In this document: positions 51,501 through 61,982 of the stretch, in pieces
How positions within the stretch are numbered: position 1 is the first letter of the stretch
How the letters are laid out: the number at the start of each line of letters is the position of its first letter
NCBI GenBank assembly: GCA_020002185.1
Contig: CM034534.1
Location: forward strand, 65,812,717 to 65,876,716
Source of the DNA: Paraescarpia echinospica
Lineage: Eukaryota; Annelida; Polychaeta; Sabellida; Siboglinidae
Length of the DNA: 64,000 nucleotides
Direction: 5' to 3'
Position numbers and translations under genes: made by a program
The notes under the pieces: model-generated
The model's database searches: none
What the model saw: only the letters and a program-made list of their open reading frames with translations
What the model was told of the DNA's origin: nothing

Positions 51501-51869
51501 TTACCACTACAACTAATACAACTACTACTTCTTCTACTACTACAACTACTACTACTACTACGACTATTACTACTACTACTATTACCACTACAACTACTAC
51601 TACTACTACTACGACTATTACTACTACTACTACTATTACCACTACAACTAATACAACTACTACTTCTTCTACTACTACAACTACTACTACTACTACGACT
51701 ATTACTACTACTACTACTACAACTACTACTACTACTACTACGACTATTACTACTACTACTACTATTACCACTACAACTAATACAACTACTACTTCTTCTA
51801 CTACTACAACTACTACTACTACTACGACTATTACTACTACTACTATTACCACTACAACTACTACTACTT

Positions 51870-51903
<34 letters not shown>

Positions 51904-52692
51904 CACTGCTATTGCTACTACTGCTAGTATTACTACTGCTACTACTGCTACTACTGCTACTATTACTACTACTACTATTACCACTACAACTACTATTACC
52001 ATCACAACTACTACTACTACTATTACTACTACTATTACCACTACAAATACTACTATTACTTCTACTACTACTACTATTGCAGCTGCTGCTGCTGCTATTA
52101 CTGCTAGTATTATTATTATTACTACTACTACTCCTACTATTACTACTACTTCTACTACTATTACTACTGTTACTACTATTTCTACTACTATTACTACTAC
52201 TGCAGCTGCTGCTGCTACTGCTACTACAGCTAGTATTACTACTATTACTACTACTACTACAACTATTACCACTACAACTACTACTACTATTACCACTACA
52301 ACTACTACTTCTACTACTACTACTACTATTACCACTACAATTACTACTATTACTTCTACTACTACTACTACTATTGCAGCTGCTGCTGCTACTACTGCTA
52401 GTGTTATTATTACTACTACTACTACTCCTACTATTACTACTACTTCTACTATTACTACTATTTCTACTACTACTACTACTGCAGCTGCTGCTGCTAGTAT
52501 TACTACTATTACTACTACTACTATTACCACTACAACTACTATTACCACTACAACTACTACTACTTCTACTACTACTATTACTACTACTATTACCACTACA
52601 ACAACAACTACTACTACCACTACTACTGCAGCTGCTACTGCTAGTATTACTACTATTACTACTACTACTTCTACTACTGCTACTACTACTAT

Positions 52693-52725
<33 letters not shown>

Positions 52726-55700
52726 AACTACTACTATTTCTACTACTGCTGCTGCTACTACTACTACTACTACTACTACTACTAAAATTCATTGGAAGAA
52801 ATTACTAGATGTAACGACCAAAATAATTATTTCAACAAATTTAAACAACAATAAGTATCTTTGTATTGAACTGACTAAATATTACAATTCACACATTACT
52901 GTTTTTAACATAGACTGCATCGTGAGGATATGGACGAATCCAGGTGAGAGAGCAGCCTTAAAACGAACACTGACATCTAACCCATGCAGCAGGACTCGCA
53001 TTCTCAACATGGCTACTTCACTATAAAGAGGTTGTAAACCTATGATACTGTAAAGAGGGTGTAAACCTATGATACTGTTCCATTTAACGAATCTTCATTA
53101 TTTAGCTAGGTCAGTCCGACCTATGCTGTCAACTTCCTGGTGTGTTGAATGGACTCTTTGCACCCATCTAGGTCAGTCAAATAATTACTATACCACACAT
53201 GAGCGACAAGTCAAGTCGTGCGAGTCAATGCTCTTTCACTCCTACCTTTGTTATTATCAGCCGGAACTCAGTAACCAGCATTTGTTACTTCGCACGGTAG
53301 AATGATCTCTACATTCTGCGCTGTTCAAGGGTCGTACCAAAACCACAATTGAAACGCTGCTCGTGGGAACGATCATATTGTGTGTACTGGGACGTACGTT
53401 ACACTCGTGGAAAATATCAACGCAGGCGCACTGGCGTTTCGTAGTGTTTAAGCAATTTATGATATCAGGCTTGTTTTATTGTAATCATATAATTTTATGA
53501 CGTCACATGACAGTCATTGCGTACATTTGACATTTCTTAGAAGTGACAGGCGATCATTAAAATACGTTTCGAGATCCCCAATACCAGAGTCTGCGGCGTT
53601 ACGGAAGATAGTTCACAACTAAAATGTCTAAATTACTTTGGTGTACGAAATAAATAAATACATTTATAAATGGCATCTTTGCGATAAGCGGCGGCTGGCA
53701 GAGTAGCCCAACTAATCGGACACGACGCTTGGCGGAGTAGCCCAATTAATCGATTATTTGGCTACTCCGTCACTGTTGCAGTCTTTTCCCGGTCGATGCA
53801 CTTCGCAAAGGTTAACCGAAGATTTGTTGTATCAGACGGGTAAGAAAAAATGGATCTTCTAAAATAGGACTCGTCCATTGTCAGTCACGGCAGCAATCAA
53901 ACTCTCGTCTGAGATACGAACGACGCAGCTGGAACATAAACACGATGTTTGTAATTTCAACTGACTGATTGTGACAGACTGGTTATGACTGGTTAGGGGT
54001 GATAGCGCGTCAGATCTACTAACTTGACTGATTGGAGACACAGTTATCTTACGAACTTATACATGCATCTAGTAGACCAAGTGATGTTACTTGTCTTCAC
54101 AATACCATCACGGTTCAGCCAAGTGTACGTTCTACGTCCTTTGAGGAAGTGTGTTTGTGTGTTTGTGCGTGCGTGTGTGTGTGTGTGTATGTGTGTGCGT
54201 GTGTGTACGTGATGACTTATGCATGATATACGTGGTCCGAGATTGCTAAATTATGCTGCTTAATCGTTCAAAAAATTACCTGGTCTCGGTACAACAATCT
54301 AACAAACGTACGAGGCAGTCTGGTACAATTGTTGAACCCACGAGAAGTTTTAGAAACAGTGAACCGAACGAAATTGTTCAAGATTTGTAATAGTTTTGGC
54401 TCGTTGCGTATCAAAATCGTACAAGTGATTAGACAATTTGGTTGTCGAGTGCTATAATAGCTACAGTATACAGTTCTTAGAATTGCAGTTTGTTCTATCT
54501 GATAACAAAACAATAGGTGTATTGAAACCGGAGAAGCCCACAGGAGACAATATAGTGGCGTGATGTCGGTGCACTGACGTTATCTACTTTCAGTTATAGA
54601 CGGTCAGGGTGGTTGAATAGCCTTGTATCTATTATAAGGTATGCGAGCTACACCCATTCTTGTGTATCGTTGTTGAACTAGTCAATGCTGTGCGGTCACC
54701 TCGACCCGCAGAATGAAATGTATGCATTCCTTCGACTTCAAAGCAGTCACTATTTATATATAGTCACCTCGTCTTCTGGCTTTATTGCACTGCGACGTTG
54801 TAGTGGGTGCTGGAAAGAACGATAAACACCCATTTCTACATAATGGCGTTTCTACGAAATGACGCTTATGTCATTCGGCCCTTGTTTTCGAGATCTGACG
54901 CAGCTGCTCGATGTCGAACTTCGAACTTTGCGATTCACTTATGAAAAGCGAACAGGTGGTTTTAAGCCACGCCCAACGCGCTCGTGATTGGTCGCTAGGG
55001 CAAGGAACGTTTGACACATGTGTCACGCGCGTTTCAATTTGTTCTTCGCGGTTGTTATATGTTAGCAAGGGGCTATACGTACACAAACTAATTTTACGAA
55101 CAGGTAGGCAGGGCTATACGTACACAAACTAATTTTACGAACGGGAAGGCAGGGCCCTACGTATACGTACGTTCATACAGATTATATTATTTAGCGTTCA
55201 ATTTAGACTGATATTGATTAGGACCATAGGTGCAATGTAAGTAAGTAAGTAAGTAAGTAAACGTTTATTTGACCCCATATAGGTACACAATTAATTGGTT
55301 TTTGAACATCACTTATGCTGTAATAAACAACAAATATAAACATTATGCAGACATACATAAACGTATATAATTATATGTTCAACATACTATTCGGAAAATA
55401 CAGACAAACGCATGTACAGTTATTATGGTATTGGTGTACCATAGATATTAATCATATAGCTTATTCAATCGGGGTCGGTGACTCCTATTAAGACACAATT
55501 GTCGCTATCATAGGAGCCACCCTATTTACGTGATAATTTATGTGGTCATTTTACAAGGTGTCTATCTCATGCTTGTTTTATGTGAGAATGTAAGTTTGTA
55601 TGTGTGCTGGTTGCCTGAAGCTAGCATCAAATGTATTGTATTTAATGGTTCTGTTGACATGTGTAGCAATTTGATAGAGTGCATGAATCATTATATTTGT

Positions 55701-58700
55701 GTAACAAGTATGTTTTTATATAAAATGAGAAGCCTCGCAAACTGTGAGTATATATTTTGTCTTTGATTATATCGGGGGTGTAATTTATAGCATGTGGTAG
55801 GTTGGATTTGAGACATTTCATTGCAAATTCATGCTTAGTTCTAAAAGTATGTATATAATTTTTTTCACGAGTATTATAATTATGTATGTTTACACTTGGG
55901 ATAATTTGCCAGTTAAGTAAATAAGGAGGTAACATTTTATGGATGTATTTAAAGTAAAATTTTAATTCATGTAACTTTAATATGTCTTCTACTTTTAGTA
56001 ATTTAAGTTTTTTTAAAAGTGGTTCCGTGTGTGAGTTATATTTGTTTAAGGTTATTATTGGAACGGCTTTTTTTATATTTTTTTAATTCTATTTATTTGG
56101 TATCCCCAAACCATGGTACAATAATTGATATGAGATAATATTAAAGTGTTATATAACAACACTTTTATATATAAAGGTAATACATATTTTAATCTGTTTA
56201 TTATGCCAATTGTTTTGGAGCACTTATTTGAAATTTTCTCAGTGTGTTTTTTCCAATTTAGGTTAGTGTCTAAAGTCAATCCTAGAAAGTTAAATTCATC
56301 TACTCTTTCAATATTTATATTATCTATTTTAAGCGTAAGAGTCTGCGTGCGTTTATTAGGCATATGAAAAATCATGTATTTTGATTTGCTTTTATTTAAA
56401 GATAATTTATTTATGTTTAGCCATTCATTAACTTTAAAAAGTTCTTCATTTATTAAGGATTCTGTACTTTTGTTGCGTGTGTTGTTGTTGTTGTTAAGAC
56501 ATTTTAAAGAGCTAGATAATGTGGTGTCATCAGCGTACATGACGAAATTAAATATTTGACTAGCTTGTGAGAAATCATTTATGTAAATGATAAATAATAG
56601 TGGTCCAAGGATTGAACCTTGTGGGACGCCGATTGTTATAGGTAAGATGTCTGAATTTATTTGTTCAAATTCAGTGTATTGTTTCCTGTTTTGTAAGTAA
56701 CTTCTGAATAACTGCAAAGTTGAACCATTTAGGCCATAGTAAGTTAATTTGTTAAGTAAAATGTTATGGTCAATAGTATCAAACGCCTTAGAAAGGTCGA
56801 GAAATACATTAATTGGTTCATCATTATTATCCATTTGAGTTATAATTCTATCTATTAGCTCAAGCGCAGCAAATTCCGTTGAATATTTTGCTCTAAAACC
56901 ATATTGATTATCAAATAAAAGCTTCATATCATTGAAATATGAATATAATTGAATAAAAATTAATTTCTCTAACACTTTAGAAATTGTGGGAAGAAGGGAA
57001 ATTGGTCTGTAATTTTCAAATAAAGATGGATCGTCTTTCTTAAATATAGGAATAACTTTTGCAATTTTTAGTTTGTCTGGGAATATCCCGGATTTTAAAA
57101 CTTGGTTTATTAACAGCGTTAATGATTTGATAATTGCAGGCTCAATTATCTTAAGAAATTTTGAAGAAATGCCATCAAATCCACAGCTGTTTTTTGTGGG
57201 AAGATTATTAATAGTGTTCCTAACAGTCTCTTCATCAATACTCTGAAACGTAAATACAGAATTAATGTTTTTGTTTAAATAATAACTATAGTTTTTGTTA
57301 CCTTTATATTTAATACCTTGTGCGATGGTCTGACCTATATTTGTAAAATAATTATTAAATTTGTTTGCAATATCCTTTTTATCAGTTATTTTTGTACCAT
57401 TTTCTATAAAAAAATAATGGTAATCTACGGTTTGTACGATTTTTTGAAAGAAATTCATTAATAACTTTCCAGGTATTTTTTATATCATATTTAAATCGAT
57501 TAAATCTTTGTTCAAAATACACTTGTTTGGCTGCACGAATATTTTTCTTTAATATCGTATTATAAGTTTTTAGATTAATATTAATAGCTTCATAGCTTGT
57601 CGAATTTGGTTGGGTCAATTTTAATTGTTTATAGAGTTTGTCTCGATATTGAATAGATTTTAGCAATCCTTGTGTAATCCACGTTGATCTTTTATGTTTA
57701 TATTTATTAAATTTCACCAGCTTAGTTTGCATATGCTTATTTTTTGCCCGTATAATTTCTTCGTAGATTATATCATAATTTAAATTTGTGTCTGCATTTA
57801 TATTTTTATTTAGCTTATTGTATATCTCATTTGATTTTATTTCGTGTTTAACTTTATGCATTGCCTCTTCATTTAGTATATTTATTTTAACATATTTAGG
57901 TGGAGATTCAGTCTTTAATGAGACGTTGATGAATATAAAATACGGCTGATGATCAGAAAATTTTTTGATTAAAATCCCTGCAGTACTCTCCAATATAGAT
58001 TTATTAAGTTTACAAAAGAAATTATCTATTAAAGTACCATTTGTTCTAGTAAATCTAGTAGGAAGAGTAATTTGCGGGTAAAGGCTGTGTGATATTATGG
58101 TGTCAAAAAAGTTACTATATGCATCATTTTCATTTAATTTAAGCAAATTTATATTAAAATCTCCTGTGATAATGAGATTGTTATTACAGTTGTTTTCCAT
58201 TGATGATATTATAGAAGTAAATTCATTTATAAAAGCATTTAAGTTATCATTAGAAGTTCGTGGAGGTTTATATATGTTTCCAATGGTTATGCTCTTAGAT
58301 AGATTACCACCATTTATTTGGACTATCATCCCTTCCCAGTGTTCGTACATGTTTACATTTAATATAACCTCTGATCTATATTTGTTGTCAACATATACTA
58401 TTAGCCCTCCTTTGCTACTGCACGTCTTACCTTGAGCTAAACATTCATAACCATGTAAGGAAAACTGTGATAGGTCATCGTTTTCTGATTTCCAAGTTTC
58501 TTGTAAGCAGATGACATTAAATTTAAAATTGTTACTACTTAGCTCTTCTACAAAAGCTTCCAGTTCGTTAAATTTAGAATTTATTGATTGAATGTTAGTG
58601 CTTAGGATACTAAAACGCGTAGTGTTTATCTGTGTGAGTTTGCTAAACTTATCAAAGTCATAATATGATGACCGACGTATTAGTTGAGGTTCATAATTTT

Positions 58701-61700
58701 CAACATCATTTGTGTCTAAGATATTAATTAAGTCATTGTTATGAATACCTCCTAAAAAGGAGAGGAACGTATCGTCTAATGTCATGCCTTTATATAATTT
58801 GGTATTTATCATATGTATTTGTTATTATATTTGTATGTGTAAATAAGTGTTCAACAAATTGTGATATATGCATATACCGATAATGAAATATACTTATGGC
58901 ATTGCCTGTCGTAAGTTTTATAGACGTAATGCACTGAACGTAAATGTGAGATTGATTAAACATGTAAATGTGAAAACAGTTTGAGATAGACAACTTGTAG
59001 TTTGGTATATATATAAAAAAATAACATAAAATAAGAATGATTTGCATAATGAATGCAAGAAGACCTTGTCGTGGGAGAGGTGTAGAGCATACAGTATTAA
59101 AACGGTTTTATAAGCCACATATATATTACCTGAGTATCCGTGGATATCAGGTAATATATCGTACTTCATTTGTAACGTATCCAATGTGGAATAGCAATTA
59201 CCTTTATTTGTGTTGAATACAACTTACAACACATTAGTTAGCTAGCATTTATAAATATTTCAACAGAATATTATATCCTTCTTCCAAATGAACAACATTC
59301 TAATAATTTTAGACCCATCCCAGCGCAAATATTCATAATAAAGCTTGAAGACCGTGATTACATTACTACATATTGAGAATAGTCTTCCCTACTATGCTAG
59401 CTCGTTTAAAGTCAAATTAATTAGTTATTAGTTTCGTGCATTTTCTAGAATTTTATTATATAAATGCAAAAATAATTGCTGTTCCACATTGCACCTATGT
59501 AAGTCGGAACGTTGACGGACTATTTGTGTAACTTTGTAGACCCACTACTACCAGCCGATGTTCACTCTGTGTCGGAACGTTGACGGACTATTTGTGTAAT
59601 TTTGTAGACCCACTACTACCAGTCAATGTTCAATCTGTTCGTCCAAAATTTGACGGACTATTTGTTGACTTTGTAGACCCACTACTACCAGCCGATGTTC
59701 ACTCTATACGAAGGAACGTTGACGGAATATTTGTGTGAATTTGTAGACCCACCACTACCAGCTTATGTTCACTCTGTAAGTCGGAACGTTGACGGACTAT
59801 TTTTGTGACTTTGTAGACCCACTACTACCAACCGATGTTCACTCTGGTGGGTTGTGGACTGAAGCACCTCGACCAGACGCACAAGCCGACGGGTGAAGTC
59901 CTGCCAAGCAACTGCGACTGGTTGCAGACGTCAGTAGCCGGCTTCCGTCCCCGCGACAAGATGGTCAGCACGACGGACGGACGTGTGGTAAGTGACGCAT
60001 TGACCGGTCAACCGGATGTCAAACAGAAGATGGATATGACGTATCTGCATAAGTATCTGTTTTTAAACTCTGCTTCTTTCTCGTGACACTCTCATGATAT
60101 CTAGCTTCTCTAATGTTGCTCATCTCTTGATGTTAATGGTGATTTGATGAGTATGAATACCAACATAACGCCTTGTTTCATCGTTACAAATGAAGTACGA
60201 ATACCATCGTAACCTCTTGTTATCTCGTTACAGGTGACGTATAACTACCAACGTTACATCTTGCTACCTCGTTAGAAATGAAGTATGAATACCATCGTAA
60301 CCTCTTGTTATCTCGCTAAGTGTTATTTATTAACATTAGCCCGAACGCTTGTTACAGGTGAAGTATGACTATCTGGTGATTGCACTCGGGATTCATCCAA
60401 ACTTCTCCATGGTAAGACGATCTTCGCAGTTCAATACATTACTGTATTCTGCGTTTCTACGCGACTGCTGTCGAGACTCATCAAGTTTACAATATCAACT
60501 ATCGTATTTAGTTGCACGGTACAACCGTAACTTTCATTTCGTCAGCTAATCTAGTTGTCTAAATGCTTCGCGCAATGTTTTTGTTTCCGTTTTGAGTTTA
60601 CGATGTGGTACTTCTACTATTGGTTGAATTTCCTGCACGATGAGACAACTTTTATTTCTTATGTTTATTTCTCTATATAATGCAATACACATTGCTGTTA
60701 TTTTTAGTGTAACTCGAGTTCCTGCTATAACGCCAGACATATATGTTATCGTTGTGATACGTTTATTGATGGTACCAAATTCATACTGCATCAGTTTTGT
60801 TAGACGTCAACACTTCAGCTCAAAAAATGTCGTTACCGCAGGTGAAAGGTCTTCCTGAGGCCCTGGAGCACGACCCGGCCGTATGCACCACCTACCACCC
60901 GAAGTACGTACAGAAGACCTTCCTCGCCATGCAAGACTTTAAGGAGGGAAACGCCATCTTTACCTTCCCCGATACCCTGATCAAGTGCGCAGGCGCACCA
61001 CAAAAGATACTCTATATGACGGAAGATTATTTTCGACGGGTACGAAGACTTTTGTAGCAAAATTCTTTTGTTTTATTCTAAAATCGCTAGTTCATGTTGC
61101 CTGCTCTTTTGATCTGCAACGGATTGCATGTTGCAGGTTTCTAGATTGTTAATTTGTGTTTTCCCCAGACCGTTACATTTTCCCGTTCATTAATAGGAGC
61201 GGACACCACCCACAATTCTGTGTCTTGACAGTGCAATGTTTTATTCCGATGTATTTAGGTGTTTGCAATATAATCGACAGTTTAGCGCTTGTAGGTCTAT
61301 GTTCGTTTCGTTTGTTGACGATCGTATGAACAGGAACAATGAGCTCCATCAATGTCTATCTTCCTTTAATGAGCAGACAATATTCATTGTATGCTGGTTA
61401 GGTTCAAATTAATAACTGTTCAGCTCAATTGCGCAAACGTTGATCCTGTAAATTTGCAGTAGTGCCACCCAACTGACTGGGATCATTTTTACACGTTGTG
61501 AAATGTTAACTGTTTGTTATTAATAGAAACATGCAAGAAGCTACGGACCGTGTGCAAACGGGAGTTTTATGTAAAAGTAAAAAAATGTAAGTTCTTAAGA
61601 AGTAGGCATGACCGTATTAGAGCTACCTCAGGCTAAACAACAACTATGTTATTGTAGATTTTAGCCTAAAGTACATTGTCGCACGTTTCTCTCCGACAGG

Positions 61701-61803
61701 TGGGAAAGAGGGACAAGGCGACAATGATCTATAACACTTCACTGGGAGTCGTCTTCGCTGTCCCCAAATACGCACAGGCATTACGCAAGCAGATGCTTGA
61801 AAG
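48008..61803 (+). CDS. SQOR: Sulfide:quinone oxidoreductase copy B, exons 1-5 (continues past window)
   Basis: Exons 48008-48247, 59817-59987, 60358-60411, 60842-61039 and 61700-61803 have the same lengths, phases and splice sites as copy A and no stop or frameshift. Encodes the transit peptide, FAD motif LLIVGGGTAG, THYYQPMFTLVGCGLK, YLVIALGIHPNFSM, the first redox Cys in IKCAGAPQK and NTSLGVVFAVPKYAQAL. The remaining half, including the second Cys, must lie right of 64000. Differences from copy A include two at otherwise constant positions: FPNTP to FPDTL just before the redox Cys, and FGV to FAV. Introns contain a LINE, CTA arrays and the boundary minisatellites. It may be active, specialised or relaxing. 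Confidence 0.92.
49117..49940 (+). pseudogene. Decayed L2/CR1-like LINE RT in copy B intron 1
   Basis: Collinear with 9360-10220: VVAKQLSSFLTHNNLMNEYQ, SAYREHHSVETSIVNVHNDL and IALLDLSAAFDTVDHS, better preserved than in copy A. It stops abruptly after AACAACAGAGATCAAAGG at 49940, where unrelated AT-rich DNA (about 680 bases) begins. Similarity to copy A resumes near 50621. Thus the C-terminal half was lost here. Confidence 0.8.
50844..51180 (+). pseudogene. LINE C-terminal fragment with Cys/His knuckle, copy B
   Basis: A single open frame: MNTMAHSRPILTGCKFFGLF, WEIVAEARTAWRQTVYRGIE, then CFVCSGCGRDCHSQVGLHSL...RC. Better preserved than its counterpart at 10973. A third, partial copy (first ~100 bases) lies at 51345-51450 between the two CTA arrays. 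Confidence 0.6.
51222..52784 (+). repeat. CTA-rich trinucleotide mega-array, copy B
   Basis: A short array (51222-51298), a 165-bp non-repeat spacer containing a second copy of the ATGGCCCATTCGCGCCCAAT sequence, then 1.3 kb (51466-52784) of CTA, ATT, CTG, CCA triplets. 51490-51860 shows a higher-order unit: ATTACCACTACAACTAATAC followed by AACTACTACTTCTTC recurs every ~120-180 bases. ORFs of up to 526 codons across it are artefacts. Confidence 0.96.
52785..55234 (+). other. Copy B intron 1, ancestral non-coding DNA
   Basis: 52950-54520 is collinear with 13010-14830; 54760-54925 matches 14860-15420 without the two MITEs. 55068-55150 is a 43-bp unit repeated twice (GGGCTATACGTACACAAACT). No gene recognised. 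Confidence 0.6.
55642..57458 (-). CDS. LINE ORF: reverse transcriptase and C-terminal domain
   Basis: 57458-56073: FENYRPISLLPTISKVLEKL, NQYGFRAKYSTEFAALEL, VFLDLSKAFDTIDHNILLNK, IGVPQGSILGPLLFIIYIND, FVMYADDTTL (intact YADD), then the thumb. Two T7 runs at about 56068-56086 break the frame. Beyond them the C-terminal part (55935-55642) reads MLPPYLLNWQIIPSV, HNYNTREKNYIHTF and FSFYIKTYLL. All catalytic motifs intact. Together with the endonuclease it supports target-primed reverse transcription. Confidence 0.85.
57382..58812 (-). CDS. LINE ORF: APE-type endonuclease
   Basis: 476 codons from MINTKLYKGM. Endonuclease motifs in order: ILSTNIQSINSKFNELEAF, VICLQETW, GGLIVYV, IGNIYKPPR, LIITGDFNINLL, TLIDNFF and FSDHQPYF; catalytic Asn, Glu, Asp-Asn and His all present. 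The frame ends in RRLPLFFYRKWYKNN where the overlapping RT frame begins (57458). The homopolymer A7 at about 57408 is the probable frameshift site, so this and the RT were one protein. N-terminal ~60 residues have no known domain. Confidence 0.85.
   Translation of the reverse strand: MINTKLYKGMTLDDTFLSFLGGIHNNDLINILDTNDVENYEPQLIRRSSYYDFDKFSKLTQINTTRFSILSTNIQSINSKFNELEAFVEELSSNNFKFNVICLQETWKSENDDLSQFSLHGYECLAQGKTCSSKGGLIVYVDNKYRSEVILNVNMYEHWEGMIVQINGGNLSKSITIGNIYKPPRTSNDNLNAFINEFTSIISSMENNCNNNLIITGDFNINLLKLNENDAYSNFFDTIISHSLYPQITLPTRFTRTNGTLIDNFFCKLNKSILESTAGILIKKFSDHQPYFIFINVSLKTESPPKYVKINILNEEAMHKVKHEIKSNEIYNKLNKNINADTNLNYDIIYEEIIRAKNKHMQTKLVKFNKYKHKRSTWITQGLLKSIQYRDKLYKQLKLTQPNSTSYEAININLKTYNTILKKNIRAAKQVYFEQRFNRFKYDIKNTWKVINEFLSKNRTNRRLPLFFYRKWYKNN
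59121..59159. repeat. Hairpin in the 5' region of the LINE
   Basis: ATATATTACCTGA (59121-59133) and TCAGGTAATATAT (59147-59159) are exact complements around a 13-base loop that is itself partly self-complementary (TATCCGTGGATA). Confidence 0.85.
59540..59816 (+). repeat. 69-bp exon 2-boundary minisatellite, copy B
   Basis: Exon-like parts at 59540, 59608, 59677 and 59747, then true exon 2 at 59817 (steps 68, 69, 70, 70). One unit fewer than copy A; the left edge was cut by the LINE insertion. The unit at 59747 is followed by GTAAGT, a strong donor. Confidence 0.93.
59817..59987 (+). CDS. SQOR: SQOR copy B exon 2
   Basis: 57 codons, THYYQPMFTLVGCGLKHLDQ through STTDGRV. Acceptor TTTGTAG, donor GTAAGT. 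Confidence 0.93.
60183..60320 (+). repeat. 44-bp exon 3-boundary minisatellite, copy B
   Basis: Units at 60183, 60227, 60271 and 60315, exactly 44 bases apart. The second has TTACAG|GTGACGTATA. Same organisation as in copy A. Confidence 0.8.
60358..60411 (+). CDS. SQOR: SQOR copy B exon 3
   Basis: 18 codons, VKYDYLVIALGIHPNFSM; differs from copy A by E to D and Q to H. TTACAG acceptor, GTAAGA donor. Confidence 0.92.
60842..61039 (+). CDS. SQOR: SQOR copy B exon 4 (first redox cysteine)
   Basis: 66 codons; redox Cys in IKCAGAPQK retained. FTFPDTL replaces the conserved FTFPNTP five residues before the Cys. Acceptor CCGCAG, donor GTACGA. Confidence 0.94.
61700..61803 (+). CDS. SQOR: SQOR copy B exon 5
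   Basis: 104 bases, phase 2 end as in copy A: VGKRDKATMIYNTSLGVVFA, VPKYAQALRKQMLE. Donor GTGAGT. The next exon lies beyond the window. Confidence 0.93.
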
Positions 61804-61982
61804 GTGAGTGCATCTGGGTGTGTGTTTGTGTGTGCGTGCGTGCGTGCGTGCGTGCGTGCAGGCGTGCCACGCGTATTTATGCAGATGGTATCAGTCTAGC
61901 CTCAACGCCGACCAAACATTAGATTTGTTCATATATTAAAATTCAGCCTAAATTAAATTCTCTCTCCAAAACTTAACTTAAA

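Larger units (their letters stand above)
55239..59496 (-). mobile_element. Nearly intact Jockey/CR1-superfamily LINE in copy B intron 1
   Basis: Minus strand: 5' region (59496-58813), endonuclease frame, RT frame, C-terminal frame, and a (TTAC)n 3' tail seen on + as TAAGTAAGTAAG at 55238-55261. ATGTAAGT on both sides (55235-55242 and 59497-59504) is a candidate 8-bp target-site duplication. Absent from copy A, so the insertion is younger than the A/B duplication. The only lesions are two frameshifts, each at or beside homopolymer runs. Confidence 0.88.

Noticed and set aside
51346..53026. ORFs of 421-526 codons on both strands
   Set aside because: Same artefact over the copy B CTA array; no start context and no conserved domain.
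54953..55030. CCAAT/GC-box-like cluster (CCACGCCC, TGATTGGTC)
   Set aside because: Single occurrence inside an intron with no initiator or coding sequence nearby; too weak to call a promoter.
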